Positions 8,838 to 17,821 of a stretch of 64,000 bases of DNA are shown here, one piece after another. The first letter of the stretch is position 1; each line of letters starts with the position of its first letter. The stretch comes from an uncultured Prolixibacteraceae bacterium (GTDB lineage Bacteria > Bacteroidota > Bacteroidia > Bacteroidales > Prolixibacteraceae): positions 12,146 to 76,145 of the forward strand of contig CALGIG010000096.1 of the NCBI GenBank assembly GCA_937915865.1, read 5' to 3'. The notes below the pieces were generated by a model, which searched no databases, was not told the DNA's origin, and was given only the letters and a program-made list of their open reading frames with translations. A program made the translations under genes and the position numbers.

Positions 8838-10985
8838 ATGAAACGAAGTGCCTCAGTATTAAGCATGTTCCTTCTTATCCTCGCATTTACTGGTTGCCAA
8901 TCAGTCTGCAAACGCACTAAAATTGACCGGTTTGCGGTAATTTCACGTAATAATGTGGTGGTGGAACAGCCCGACACTCTGGCCAGCCTATCGGTAGGAA
9001 ACGGTAATTTCGCTTTTACAACCGACATTACAGGCTTGCAAACCTTTTATAAAGAGTACGAAAACGGAGTAACACTTGGGACCCAGTCGAACTGGGGATG
9101 GCATACCTTCCCGAATAAGGAAAACTACAACGTGATGCAAAGTGTTAGTTATTATGACTATCGCGGTCGTAAAGTTCCGTATTTAAGCCAGGATGCCAAA
9201 TCGGGCAAAGACGCTGAAGCTACCAACTATTTTCGCGAAAATCCGCAACGCTTGCAACTGGGGGTTGTTCGTTTACTCCTGAAAAAAGCTGATGGCTCGG
9301 AAGTGAAATTGGCCGATATACAACAGCCAAAACAGCAGCTCAATCTATGGGAAGGCAGCATCAGCAGCGAGTTCCAGATAGAAGGGCAACCTGTAAAAGT
9401 TGAGGTGTTCTGTCATCAGCAAAAGGATATGATTTCAGCAAAAATCAGTTCGCCGCTCGTTGAAAAAGGGCAGTTGAAAGTGGAATGGATTTTCCCTTAT
9501 GCGGTTGCTGTGAACACCCACTCGGGCTACGATTTTGCTTCGCCGGATAAGCATGTTTCGAAGTTGCAGAAAGTAGGAGAGAACAGCGCTAAAATTTTAC
9601 GGACTTTGGACAACGATCATTACCAGGTAAGCATGGAATGGGTAGGTAATGCTGAACTTCAGGAAACCGAAAAGCACCATTTCGTACTTTCGGCAAAGGC
9701 TGGCAATTCGCTCGAATTTAGTTGCCTGTTTACTTCTGAAATGAATGATGAAAAGCTGCCAACCTTTGCTGAAACTGAAAAAGAGAATAGGAATAGCTGG
9801 AAAACCTTTTGGGAAACAAGCGGGATAGTTGACTTTTCGGCATGTACCGACCCGCGTGCCAAAGAAGTGGAGCGGCGCTTTGTTTTGTCGCAATACCTCA
9901 CGAAGATTCAGAATTCAGGAGATTACCCTCCACAGGAAACTGGGTTGGTTTATAACAGCTGGTATGGCAAGCCGCACCTCGAAATGCACTGGTGGCACTC
10001 GGCCCACTTTGCCAATTGGGGGCATCCTGAAATTGTTGACAGACAGTTGGAATGGTATCACCGTGTTTTCCCGAAAGCTTTAGAAACAGCAAAGATGCAG
10101 GGCTTTAAAGGTGTTCGCTGGCAGAAAATGGTAAGTCTCGATGGAGACAACAGTCCTTCAGGCATAGGGAATTACCTGATATGGCAACAACCGCATTGTA
10201 TTTACATGGCCGAACAGTTGTACCGTAGCCATCCGTCGCCAGAAATACTGAATAAATACAAAGATTTGGTTTTTGCTACTGCCGATTTTATGGCCGATTT
10301 TGCAGTGGCCGATTCAACCGGGAAAGTGTATAATCTGCTGCCCCCACTCATTCCGGCGCAGGAACACTGGAACCGCAATACCACCACAAACCCGCCATTT
10401 GAACTGGCATACTGGCATTGGGGATTGACGATTGCGCAGCAGTGGCGCAATCGATTGAACATGCAACCCGAACCACTTTGGGAAGATGTGCGCAACAAAA
10501 TAGCCGCACCGGTTCAGGAGAATGGTTTGTATCTGGGCATTGCCAACGCTCCTGATTCATATACTAACCCTCGGAATATTACCGATCACCCGATGGTTAC
10601 CGGAACAATTGGAATGCTTCCGTTGTGGGACAAGGTTGACCCCGAAGTAATGCGAAACACACTAAAAAAAGTGATGGACATTTGGAATTGGTCAACAACA
10701 TGGGGCTGGGATTACCCGATGGTAGCCTTATGTGCTACCCGACTGAACGAGCCTGAAATTGCGCTGGAAGCTTTACTGAAAGACGTTCAGAAAAACATTT
10801 ACCTGAAGAATGGGCACAATTACCAGAACACCCGACTTCGTATTTATCTACCGGGGAACGGCGGAATTTTGAAAGCTGTTTCGCTGATGTGTGCCGGTTG
10901 GGAAGGTTGCGCCGTTGAAAATCCGGGTTTCCCGAAAGACGGTAAATGGAACGTGAAATGGGAAGGGCTGGTGAAGGATTTTTGA
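8838..10985 (+). CDS. lipoprotein with a six-hairpin glycosidase-like fold, family unassigned
   Basis: The 715-residue protein has a lipoprotein signal with lipobox AFTGC (Cys20). An N-terminal beta-rich domain (about 40-300, with SVGNGNFAFTTDITGLQTF) resembles the supersandwich of GH65/GH95-type proteins. It is followed by an aromatic-rich alpha-helical region (about 320-715) with the look of an (alpha/alpha)6 barrel: HLEMHWWHSAHF, then LIPAQEHW, PPFELAYWHWG and GWDYPM. Such proteins are usually left as hypothetical or GH65-like. Surface anchoring and position between GH106 and GH2 suggest an exo-glycosidase on RG-I oligosaccharides. No catalytic acid could be assigned with confidence. Confidence 0.6.
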   Translation: MKRSASVLSMFLLILAFTGCQSVCKRTKIDRFAVISRNNVVVEQPDTLASLSVGNGNFAFTTDITGLQTFYKEYENGVTLGTQSNWGWHTFPNKENYNVMQSVSYYDYRGRKVPYLSQDAKSGKDAEATNYFRENPQRLQLGVVRLLLKKADGSEVKLADIQQPKQQLNLWEGSISSEFQIEGQPVKVEVFCHQQKDMISAKISSPLVEKGQLKVEWIFPYAVAVNTHSGYDFASPDKHVSKLQKVGENSAKILRTLDNDHYQVSMEWVGNAELQETEKHHFVLSAKAGNSLEFSCLFTSEMNDEKLPTFAETEKENRNSWKTFWETSGIVDFSACTDPRAKEVERRFVLSQYLTKIQNSGDYPPQETGLVYNSWYGKPHLEMHWWHSAHFANWGHPEIVDRQLEWYHRVFPKALETAKMQGFKGVRWQKMVSLDGDNSPSGIGNYLIWQQPHCIYMAEQLYRSHPSPEILNKYKDLVFATADFMADFAVADSTGKVYNLLPPLIPAQEHWNRNTTTNPPFELAYWHWGLTIAQQWRNRLNMQPEPLWEDVRNKIAAPVQENGLYLGIANAPDSYTNPRNITDHPMVTGTIGMLPLWDKVDPEVMRNTLKKVMDIWNWSTTWGWDYPMVALCATRLNEPEIALEALLKDVQKNIYLKNGHNYQNTRLRIYLPGNGGILKAVSLMCAGWEGCAVENPGFPKDGKWNVKWEGLVKDF

Positions 10986-11031
10986 GAAAAGCCCCTATCC
11001 AACCTCTCCCCGAAGGGGAGAGGCTTAGGGT
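10984..11031. repeat. palindromic repeat, copy 1 (pair at 14137-14183)
   Basis: The segment contains CCTCTCCCC-gaa-GGGGAGAGG, a 9-bp stem, within a longer unit (AAAAGCCCCT, then TCCAACCTCTCCCC, then AGAGGCTT). A near-identical unit follows the next gene. Both begin at or right after a stop codon, so they may also act as terminators. Confidence 0.8.
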
Positions 11032-11110
11032 AGTAAAGTATGAAGTTGTCTTTATTTTGAAGACAAATTATCCTTTTCCCTTAGGCAATGGATGGGAAAC
11101 AGGAATAGAA

Positions 11111-11269
11111 TAAGGCGCATCATCCAATCATGTTTGAAATGCAAATCCTGTATGCGCCGCATGTAAAAATCATATTCAAAAAGGCTAGATAAAACACAAT
11201 GATTAACTCGAAAAAAGATATACCATCGCGACCAATAAAGTCCCCCTTCGGGGGATTTAGGGGGCTGTT
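11111..11269 (+). repeat. 5' leader repeat, copy A (homologous to 14309-14468)
   Basis: AAGGCGCAT and TATGCGCCGC form an inverted pair near the left end with TGTTTGAAAT between them. CCATCGCGACC comes 111 bases later, then a palindromic block CCCCCTTCGGGGG and the tail ATTTAGGGGG. The copy before the next gene keeps every one of these landmarks in the same order, with CCATCGCGACC 110 bases from AAGGCGCAT. The GH2 start codon lies inside this element. Confidence 0.8.
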
Positions 11270-14138
11270 ATTTTTTCTTTTCCTTTCTTTTGCTGCTTCT
11301 GCGCAAAAACAGATTTTGTACCTATCCGGAACCGATAATACCCACACTAAAACATGGGAATTTTTCTGTACATCGGGGCGAAACAGCGGTGTTTGGTCGA
11401 CGATTGAAGTGCCGTCGCACTGGGAGCAGCAGGGATTTGGCGAATACGACTATGGTCGCGATTACCGGACTTATGGCAAAAAGTTCAAGTTTGCCGACGA
11501 AAAAGGAATGTATAAATATGCGTTTCAGGTGCCGACAAACTGGAAAGACCGTCGCATTTTCATCGTGTTTGAAGGCTCGATGACCGATACTGAAGTGAAA
11601 ATAAACGGGCAAATGGTGGGGCCGATTCATCAGGGAGCATTTTATCAATTTAGATATGATATTACCGACAAACTGAAATTCGGACAGCCCAATTTACTCG
11701 AAGCTACCGTCAGCAAAATGTCGGCTGATGCTTCGGTGAACCGTGCCGAGCGTTTTGCTGATTACTGGGTGTTTGGCGGAATTTTCCGCCCTGTTTACCT
11801 CGAAGCCTTTCCACCGGAATTCATTTCACATGTTGCCGTTGATGCCAAAGCCGACGGTTCGTTAGCGATGGACGTTTTTCCAAAAAATCTGAAGGATGCC
11901 CGCAACGTTTCAGCCGAAATTATTGATTCAAAAAATAAGGTAGTTGCTACATGTAATGCAAATGCAACAGCCAAAGACTCGCTGGTAACTTTAAATTGTA
12001 AAGTTTTCAATCCTGAGTTGTGGACAGCCGAAACGCCCAACCGTTACACCGTTCGGGTGTCGCTAAAAAACGGTAAGGCTGAATTGTATTCAACTTCAGA
12101 AAAATTTGGCTTCCGTACCATCGAAATCCGGCAGGGCGACGGTATTTACCTGAATGGGGTAAAAATCAAGATGAAAGGGATTAACCGCCACGCGTTTTGG
12201 CCCGAAACAGGTCGATGCCTGAACGATCAGATTAACCTCGACGATGTGAAACTGGTCAAATCAATGAACATGAACGCCGTGCGTTGTTCGCATTATCCGC
12301 CCGATCAATGTTTTCTGAATTACTGCGATTCGCTGGGCTTGTATGTACTCGACGAACTGGCCGGTTGGCAAAATGCCTACGATACCAATCCAGGTGCAAA
12401 ACTGGTGAAGGAGATGGTGATTCGCGACTGCAACCATCCGTCAATCATCTTTTGGGATAACGGCAATGAAGGTGGTACTAACAAGGATTTGGACGACGAT
12501 TTTGGGTTTTACGATAAGTCCAAACGTCCGGTTATTCATCCTCATCATAGACCTGGCAACGATTTCAACGGGATAGACTGCAACCATTACGAAAACTATT
12601 ACAGCTCGAAAAGCATATTTACTGAAGGCAAAATTTACATGCCAACCGAGTTTTTACATTCGCAGGACGATGGCGGCGGCGCTGCCGGACTGGAAGATTT
12701 CTGGGAGTTGTTCTGGCATACGCCCAATTCGGGTGGCGGCTTCATTTGGGCTTTGCTCGACGAAGGAATTGTACGCACCGATCTGAGCGGCTTTATTGAT
12801 GTGAATCGTGTTAATGCTCCGGATGGAGTAGTTGGTCCGCACCGCGAAAAAGAGGGCAGTTATTATGCTATTCGCGAAATTTATTGTCCGGTGAAAATAA
12901 GTATAAAAAAGCTTCCGGAGCAGTTTGACGGCAAAATTGCAGTGGAAAACCGGTACCACTTTACCAACCTGAAAGACTGCCGTTTCGAATGGCAATTGGT
13001 TAATTTCAGCACGATAACCGACCGTCAGGCTAACCACAACGTACAAAAGAGTGGATTCGCTAAAAGTCCGGATGTTCTTCCTCTGGAATTTGGAACATTG
13101 AATTTGGAACTTCCAGCCGATTACAAAAAATACGATGCTCTTTATCTGAAAGTCTTCGATCGTTCGGGCGACGAAATATTCTGTTATTCCTGGAAAATCG
13201 GCGGCAACCTCCGACAGGTTTCCCAACTGGTAAAAATGGACATGAGCGAGCAGGAAAAACAGCAGCTCGAAAAACTGAAAGCGGCAGGAATCGAGGCCGA
13301 TAACATTCTGCCTATCGAAAAGCAGTCGGGCGATTTGTCGAAAGAAAAAGGCACAACAGAGCTCACTGAAAACGATAGTTTATATACTTTGAAAGCCTCA
13401 GGAATCGCTGTGTCTTTCGGTAAAAAGGATGGCAAAATTCGAAAAGTTTCCAATGATTTGGGGCTACCGATTCCGTTTGGTAACGGACCGGTTTTGGTGA
13501 GCGGGAACGCTCGTCTGGAAAGCATTCAGGTTAAAAAGGAAGAGAAAAGTTGTTCGCTCGAAATAACTTATTCAGGCGATATGAAAAAGGTAATCTGGAC
13601 GATGTTTAGCAGTGGCTGGCTGGCGATGGATTACGAATATCAGGTTACAGGCGAGCAGAAATTCTGTGGAGTAAGTTTCGATTTTCCGGAGTCGGACGTG
13701 ATTGGCGCCAAATGGCTGGGCAAAGGTCCGGCGCACGTGTGGAAAAACCGCATGGCTGGCGGTGTGCTCGATGTGTACCAACGCATGTACAACAACCGTT
13801 TGCCAGCCGACAACAGTTGGGGATTACCACAATTCAAAGGCTATTTTTCGGAAGTGTCGTGGATGGAATTCAACACGGTTGACGGAAAATTTACGGTGGT
13901 GGTACAGGATGACGATCTGTTCGTTCGCCTGTTCAATTTCTACGGAATTTCAGGACCAAGAAATTATCCGGAATTGCCGGTTGGCAACATCTCTTTTCTG
14001 GATGCCATTCCACCCATCGGAACCAAACTGGCCATGGGAATCAGTAACGATACATGGAACCTCGGCCCCATGGGCGAACTCAATAAAATGGACAAACCCG
14101 TAAAGCGGACACTGTATTTTTATTTTGGATTACTGTAA
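11199..14138 (+). CDS. GH2-family beta-galactosidase/beta-glucuronidase-like enzyme
   Basis: The 979-residue protein has an unusual 22-residue N-terminal extension coded by repeat DNA (with KSPFGGFRG) before a normal hydrophobic signal core LLFFLFLSFAASAQ. GH2 features follow: an N-terminal sugar-binding sandwich with VPSHWEQQGFGEYDYGRDY, an immunoglobulin-like domain, and a TIM barrel with KMKGINRHAFWPETGR. The likely acid/base is Glu424 in DNGNEGG and the nucleophile Glu484 in PTEFLHS. C-terminal beta domains complete the beta-galactosidase-like length. In this locus it could remove beta-galactose branches from RG-I or unusual uronic acids. A start inside the signal is possible but would lose its basic n-region. 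Confidence 0.85.
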   Translation: MINSKKDIPSRPIKSPFGGFRGLLFFLFLSFAASAQKQILYLSGTDNTHTKTWEFFCTSGRNSGVWSTIEVPSHWEQQGFGEYDYGRDYRTYGKKFKFADEKGMYKYAFQVPTNWKDRRIFIVFEGSMTDTEVKINGQMVGPIHQGAFYQFRYDITDKLKFGQPNLLEATVSKMSADASVNRAERFADYWVFGGIFRPVYLEAFPPEFISHVAVDAKADGSLAMDVFPKNLKDARNVSAEIIDSKNKVVATCNANATAKDSLVTLNCKVFNPELWTAETPNRYTVRVSLKNGKAELYSTSEKFGFRTIEIRQGDGIYLNGVKIKMKGINRHAFWPETGRCLNDQINLDDVKLVKSMNMNAVRCSHYPPDQCFLNYCDSLGLYVLDELAGWQNAYDTNPGAKLVKEMVIRDCNHPSIIFWDNGNEGGTNKDLDDDFGFYDKSKRPVIHPHHRPGNDFNGIDCNHYENYYSSKSIFTEGKIYMPTEFLHSQDDGGGAAGLEDFWELFWHTPNSGGGFIWALLDEGIVRTDLSGFIDVNRVNAPDGVVGPHREKEGSYYAIREIYCPVKISIKKLPEQFDGKIAVENRYHFTNLKDCRFEWQLVNFSTITDRQANHNVQKSGFAKSPDVLPLEFGTLNLELPADYKKYDALYLKVFDRSGDEIFCYSWKIGGNLRQVSQLVKMDMSEQEKQQLEKLKAAGIEADNILPIEKQSGDLSKEKGTTELTENDSLYTLKASGIAVSFGKKDGKIRKVSNDLGLPIPFGNGPVLVSGNARLESIQVKKEEKSCSLEITYSGDMKKVIWTMFSSGWLAMDYEYQVTGEQKFCGVSFDFPESDVIGAKWLGKGPAHVWKNRMAGGVLDVYQRMYNNRLPADNSWGLPQFKGYFSEVSWMEFNTVDGKFTVVVQDDDLFVRLFNFYGISGPRNYPELPVGNISFLDAIPPIGTKLAMGISNDTWNLGPMGELNKMDKPVKRTLYFYFGLL

Positions 14139-14183
14139 AAGCCCCTCTCCAACCTCTCCCCGAATGGGAGAGGCTTGGGTAAC
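14137..14183. repeat. palindromic repeat, copy 2
   Basis: This second copy of the 10984-11031 unit begins at the GH2 stop codon. The hairpin is CCTCTCCCC-gaa-TGGGAGAGG, with one base different from copy 1 on the right arm. It may stop transcription after the GH2 gene. Confidence 0.8.
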
Positions 14184-14242
14184 ATAGGCCAGAAATTTTT
14201 AAGTTTTGAATATCATTTTTGAAAGGAATATACCAGCAACCG

Positions 14243-14302
14243 TGACTCCAGAGGAGTCAAATATTTGTAGCCCCGGGTGAAGTGAAACGGAACCCGGGGC
14301 TA
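14243..14302. repeat. two adjacent hairpin repeats
   Basis: TGACTCC-aga-GGAGTCA is a 7-bp stem-loop. Nine bases later, TAGCCCCGGG and CCCGGGGCTA form a 10-bp stem around a 15-base loop. Both are perfect and non-coding, in the gap between the GH2 and GH43-like genes. They look like dispersed REP-type elements. Confidence 0.75.
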
Positions 14303-14308
14303 AAGAAA

Positions 14309-14468
14309 CAAGGCGCATCTGAAAATGATGTTTGAAATACAATTGCTCTATGCGCCGCATGAGCAAATCTAATTCGAAGAGATGAAGAGAAACAATAAAA
14401 TATTGAATACTGAAACCAACCATCGCGACCGTTTTTTCCCCCAATTTGGGGAGTCAGAGGGGGCCGTT
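14309..14468 (+). repeat. 5' leader repeat, copy B
   Basis: The landmarks AAGGCGCAT, TGTTTGAAAT, TATGCGCCGCATG, CCATCGCGACC and a C-run/G-run palindrome occur in the same order and spacing as in 11111-11269. The start codon of the GH43-like gene and its first 28 or so codons lie inside it. Confidence 0.8.
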
Positions 14469-15551
14469 TCACGACGAACATTTATACAACAAACCCTTTT
14501 AGCCGGAGGCGCTTTATTGGCTTCAGGATTGAATGGATTTGCTGCTGCTCCCGATAAAGCTTACAGCAAAAAAGATATTTCTGCCTTTGCAAAACGGCTG
14601 AAACCGCTTGGCCGGATTCTGGAACTGGAAGGCTACTACGTATGGGGAACCAGTCCGATTGTGGCGCCCGACGGCAAAATTCACGTGTTCTTTTCGCGCT
14701 GGGATGCCAAAAAAGGAATGGGCGGCTGGATCAAAGGTTCGGAGATTGCGCACGCTGTGGCCGATCGACCGGAAGGACCGTATTACGACATCGAAACCAT
14801 TCTGGCGCCGCGTGGCGAAGGTTATTTCGATGGAACCACCTGCCACAATCCGCATATCCAATTAGTTGATGGAAAATATTGCCTGTTTTACATGGGCAAT
14901 TCCAACGGAAAAACCGATACCAAACGAATCGCGCTGGCCACTGCTGATTCGTTGTATGGCCCGTGGAATCGTCCGGATAAACCTTTGTTAGAGGCTGGTC
15001 CGGCAGGTGCATGGGACGATTATTGCACCTCGAACCCGGCATTTCTGAAACATCCGAACGGGCAGTATTGGTTGTATTACAAGTCATGGAACACCGAAGA
15101 ATATGAGCATCCTGCCGACCTGGCTATTCGCGGAAACCGCAAATACGGACTGGCCATTGCCGATAAACTGGAAGGTCCATACATAAAATATGCCGGGAAC
15201 CCGATTCTGAATTACTCGAAGCTGGGCAACAACCGCCAGTTGGAAGATGGCAATGTATTTATGGAAGACGGGCGCTTTTTCATGTTGGCCCGCGATATGG
15301 GCCGGTTCGATCACGAAGTGGGCATTATTCTCGAATCTGCGGATGGCATTCACTGGTCGGAACCGAAGATCAGCTATTTCGGGTACAGCCATTATTTGCA
15401 GCAACTGCCGGCTCCGTCGCACCTGAAGAAATACGGACGGTTCGAACGCCCGCAAATTTTGATGCAAAATGGTCACCCGACGCATTTGTTTGTGGCTTCG
15501 CAAGGCGGCAAATACATGACCTCGACCAATTTTGTTTTTGAAGTAAAATGA
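14382..15551 (+). CDS. GH43-like five-bladed propeller hydrolase with Tat-type signal
   Basis: The 389-residue protein carries a twin-arginine-like signal SRRTFIQQTLLAGGALLASG (Arg31-Arg32), preceded by about 29 residues coded by the leader repeat. The mature part has five recurring propeller blades, with motifs such as GTSPIVAPDGKIHVFFSRWD, NPHIQLVDGKYCLFYMG, DDYCTSNPAFLKH, LEDGNVFMEDGRFFML and FERPQILMQNG. This is the arabinanase/invertase superfamily (GH43, GH32, GH68, GH117). In a pectin locus an arabinose- or galactose-releasing activity is plausible. The blade sequence does not fix the subfamily. Confidence 0.75.
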   Translation: MKRNNKILNTETNHRDRFFPQFGESEGAVSRRTFIQQTLLAGGALLASGLNGFAAAPDKAYSKKDISAFAKRLKPLGRILELEGYYVWGTSPIVAPDGKIHVFFSRWDAKKGMGGWIKGSEIAHAVADRPEGPYYDIETILAPRGEGYFDGTTCHNPHIQLVDGKYCLFYMGNSNGKTDTKRIALATADSLYGPWNRPDKPLLEAGPAGAWDDYCTSNPAFLKHPNGQYWLYYKSWNTEEYEHPADLAIRGNRKYGLAIADKLEGPYIKYAGNPILNYSKLGNNRQLEDGNVFMEDGRFFMLARDMGRFDHEVGIILESADGIHWSEPKISYFGYSHYLQQLPAPSHLKKYGRFERPQILMQNGHPTHLFVASQGGKYMTSTNFVFEVK

Positions 15552-15556
15552 AAATA

Positions 15557-15631
15557 ACCACATAGACACATAGAACACATAGGAATAATTTTCTCCGTGA
15601 AACTCTGTGTTCCCTCCGTGTTCTCTGTGGT
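15557..15631. repeat. imperfect inverted repeat (ACCACA...TGTGGT)
   Basis: The left arm ACCACATAGACACATAG and the right arm CGTGTTCTCTGTGGT pair imperfectly around an AT-rich centre. The purine-periodic 'cacatag/cacagag' pattern is a known style of intergenic repeat in this phylum. It fills most of the gap before the tandem SGNH gene. Confidence 0.65.
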
Positions 15632-15645
15632 AAAAAAAGTTTAAA

Positions 15646-17715
15646 ATGAAGAAGATATTTCTAATTGGGATCATTGCCCTAATCTTTCAAGTTGGCGTTC
15701 AGGCCAAAAATAAGCCAACGATCTTTACCATTGGCGACTCGACTGTGAAAAATGGTAAGGGCGATGGTGTTAACGGCCAGTGGGGCTGGGGTGACCCGTT
15801 TCAGCAGTACTTCGACACCACCAAAGTGTTTATGAAAAACCGTGCACTGGGCGGAACCAGTAGCCGTACTTTTCAAACTAAAGGCTTATGGGAAGAGGTG
15901 TTGGAGGAACTCAAAAAGGGCGATTTTGTACTGATGCAGTTTGGCCACAACGACGGTGGCGCCATCAATGATACGCTGCGCGCCCGTGGCACCATCAAAG
16001 GCGTTGGCGAGGAAACCGAAGAAATCGACAACCTCATTACCAAACAGCACGAGGTGGTGCACAGCTATGGATGGTACCTGCGCAAGATGGTTCGCGAGGC
16101 CAAAGCCAAAGGCGCTACGCCGGTCATTGTGACTCCCATTCCGCGCAACGATTGGGAAAACGGCGCAATCAAACGCACACAGAGCAGTTATCCTGATTGG
16201 GCGATGCAGGTGGCTCGTCAGGAAGGCATTCAGTTCATCGATTTGAATAAAAAAATGTCGGAAAAGCTCGATGGGCTGGGAGAGGCGCTGGTTACCGGCG
16301 TGTATTTTTTTGCTACCGACCATACGCATACTTCGGCCAAAGGCGCCATGATGGCCGCCTCACTAGTTGTCGATGGCATTCGTGCCAACAAGAAAATAGG
16401 CTTGAAGTCGTATCTCCTGAAAAATCCTCAGCTTAATTCTGAAAAATATCTGTCTCCGGCGGTTTTTCGTTTCGATTTTGGATCGGAGCAATCTAATCCG
16501 GGTTGGACTGTCGTTACCAAAAAATCGGTTTATTCGGCAGAAAAAGGCTTCGGGTTGATTCCGTCAGGAGAAATGGAGATGGGCAACAATGCCGGAATGG
16601 CCAAACCTGGAGCCGATTACCTGAGCAGCAAAAAGCCGTTTTATTTTGCAGTTGACCTGCCTGAAGGACATTATCGGGTGTTGATCACATTGGGCGGATC
16701 GGCTGAAGGTTCGTCAACCACTCTGAAAGCGGAGTCGCGGCGTTTGCTGTTCGAAAATGTGAAAACAGCTTCCGGAGAAACTGTAAAGAAAACAATTGTG
16801 GTGGATGTGCGGTATCCGCAAATGAAGGATCAGGAGGGCATTAAGCTGAAAGAACGCGAACTGAATTACCTGAACTGGGATCATAAACTGACGCTCGAAT
16901 TTAATGGTGAGCACCCGTGTGTAGCTGCCATCAGAATACAAAAAGCCGACGAACTGCCAACCATTTTCCTGGCCGGAAACTCGACGGTTACCGATCAGGA
17001 GAACGAGCCCTGGGCCTCATGGGGACAGATGTTCCCGAATTTCCTGAAGCCGGAAGTGGTGGTGGCCAATTACGCCGAGTCGGGCGAAACGCTGTTGGCA
17101 TTTAAACGAGAAAACCGCCTGCAAAAGATTTTGAGTCAGATGAAAACCGGCGATTACCTGTTCATGGAGTTTGCGCACAACGACCAGAAACCAGGAGGAA
17201 ACCACCTCGACGCGATGACCACTTACAAAGAAGAACTGCTCTACTACATTGCCGAGGCCCGAAAAAAAAGTGGAAAACCGGTGCTGGTTACCTCGACCAA
17301 CCGCCGCCGTTTTGATGAGAATGGAAAGATTATCAACACGCTGGAAGAATTTCCGGAGGCCATGCGCCAACTGGCCAAAGAGCAAAATATACCGCTGATC
17401 GACCTGAATGCGATGAGCAAAACGCTTTACGAAACGTTGGGCGTTGAAAACTCGAAAAAAGCATTTGTACATTATCCGGCCAACAGTTATCCGGGGCAGG
17501 ACAAGCCACTGGCCGATGATACACATTTCAATCCGTATGGCGCCTACGAACTGGCCAAATGTGTGACGCAGGCCGTTCTGCAAAGCATTCCCGATTTGGC
17601 CAAATTTGTGCGCGACGATTGGAAATCCTTCGATCCTGCTGCGCCCGATCCGGTTGCCCAATTCCGTTGGTACGACAGTCCGGCAGTGAATTTGCTGAAG
17701 CCGGATGGAAATTGA
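15646..17715 (+). CDS. tandem SGNH (CE12-like) rhamnogalacturonan acetylesterase with central beta-sandwich
   Basis: The 689-residue secreted protein (signal about 1-20) has two CE12-type SGNH esterase domains. Domain 1 (about 25-255) shows TIGDSTV (Ser32), ALGGTSSRTF, FGHND and D225/H228. Domain 2 (about 435-665) shows LAGNSTV (Ser446, GNS instead of GDS), AESGE, FAHNDQK and D624/H627. Between them, about 265-430, lies a beta-sandwich reminiscent of the malectin-like or CBM35-like modules found with this family. CE12 enzymes deacetylate galacturonic acid in rhamnogalacturonan, so this protein would prepare RG-I for the lyase and GH105 steps. Having two catalytic copies may widen positional specificity. 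Confidence 0.88.
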   Translation: MKKIFLIGIIALIFQVGVQAKNKPTIFTIGDSTVKNGKGDGVNGQWGWGDPFQQYFDTTKVFMKNRALGGTSSRTFQTKGLWEEVLEELKKGDFVLMQFGHNDGGAINDTLRARGTIKGVGEETEEIDNLITKQHEVVHSYGWYLRKMVREAKAKGATPVIVTPIPRNDWENGAIKRTQSSYPDWAMQVARQEGIQFIDLNKKMSEKLDGLGEALVTGVYFFATDHTHTSAKGAMMAASLVVDGIRANKKIGLKSYLLKNPQLNSEKYLSPAVFRFDFGSEQSNPGWTVVTKKSVYSAEKGFGLIPSGEMEMGNNAGMAKPGADYLSSKKPFYFAVDLPEGHYRVLITLGGSAEGSSTTLKAESRRLLFENVKTASGETVKKTIVVDVRYPQMKDQEGIKLKERELNYLNWDHKLTLEFNGEHPCVAAIRIQKADELPTIFLAGNSTVTDQENEPWASWGQMFPNFLKPEVVVANYAESGETLLAFKRENRLQKILSQMKTGDYLFMEFAHNDQKPGGNHLDAMTTYKEELLYYIAEARKKSGKPVLVTSTNRRRFDENGKIINTLEEFPEAMRQLAKEQNIPLIDLNAMSKTLYETLGVENSKKAFVHYPANSYPGQDKPLADDTHFNPYGAYELAKCVTQAVLQSIPDLAKFVRDDWKSFDPAAPDPVAQFRWYDSPAVNLLKPDGN

Positions 17716-17821
17716 TGAATTTATAAAATGATAAAATTATACTCACCTCCTGAATGTTGTTGTGCAAAGGGGTGATTCGGAACGAATTAGTCAAATAACA
17801 ATTACAAATAGCCCAATAACA

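Noticed and set aside
12654..13226. 190-codon open frame on the minus strand inside the GH2 gene
   Set aside because: It is antisense to conserved GH2 domains and has no recognisable motif, so it is a shadow of the coding strand.
14243..14302. CRISPR or attC-like site
   Set aside because: There are two different hairpins, no repeated unit with spacers and no integrase or cas gene nearby.
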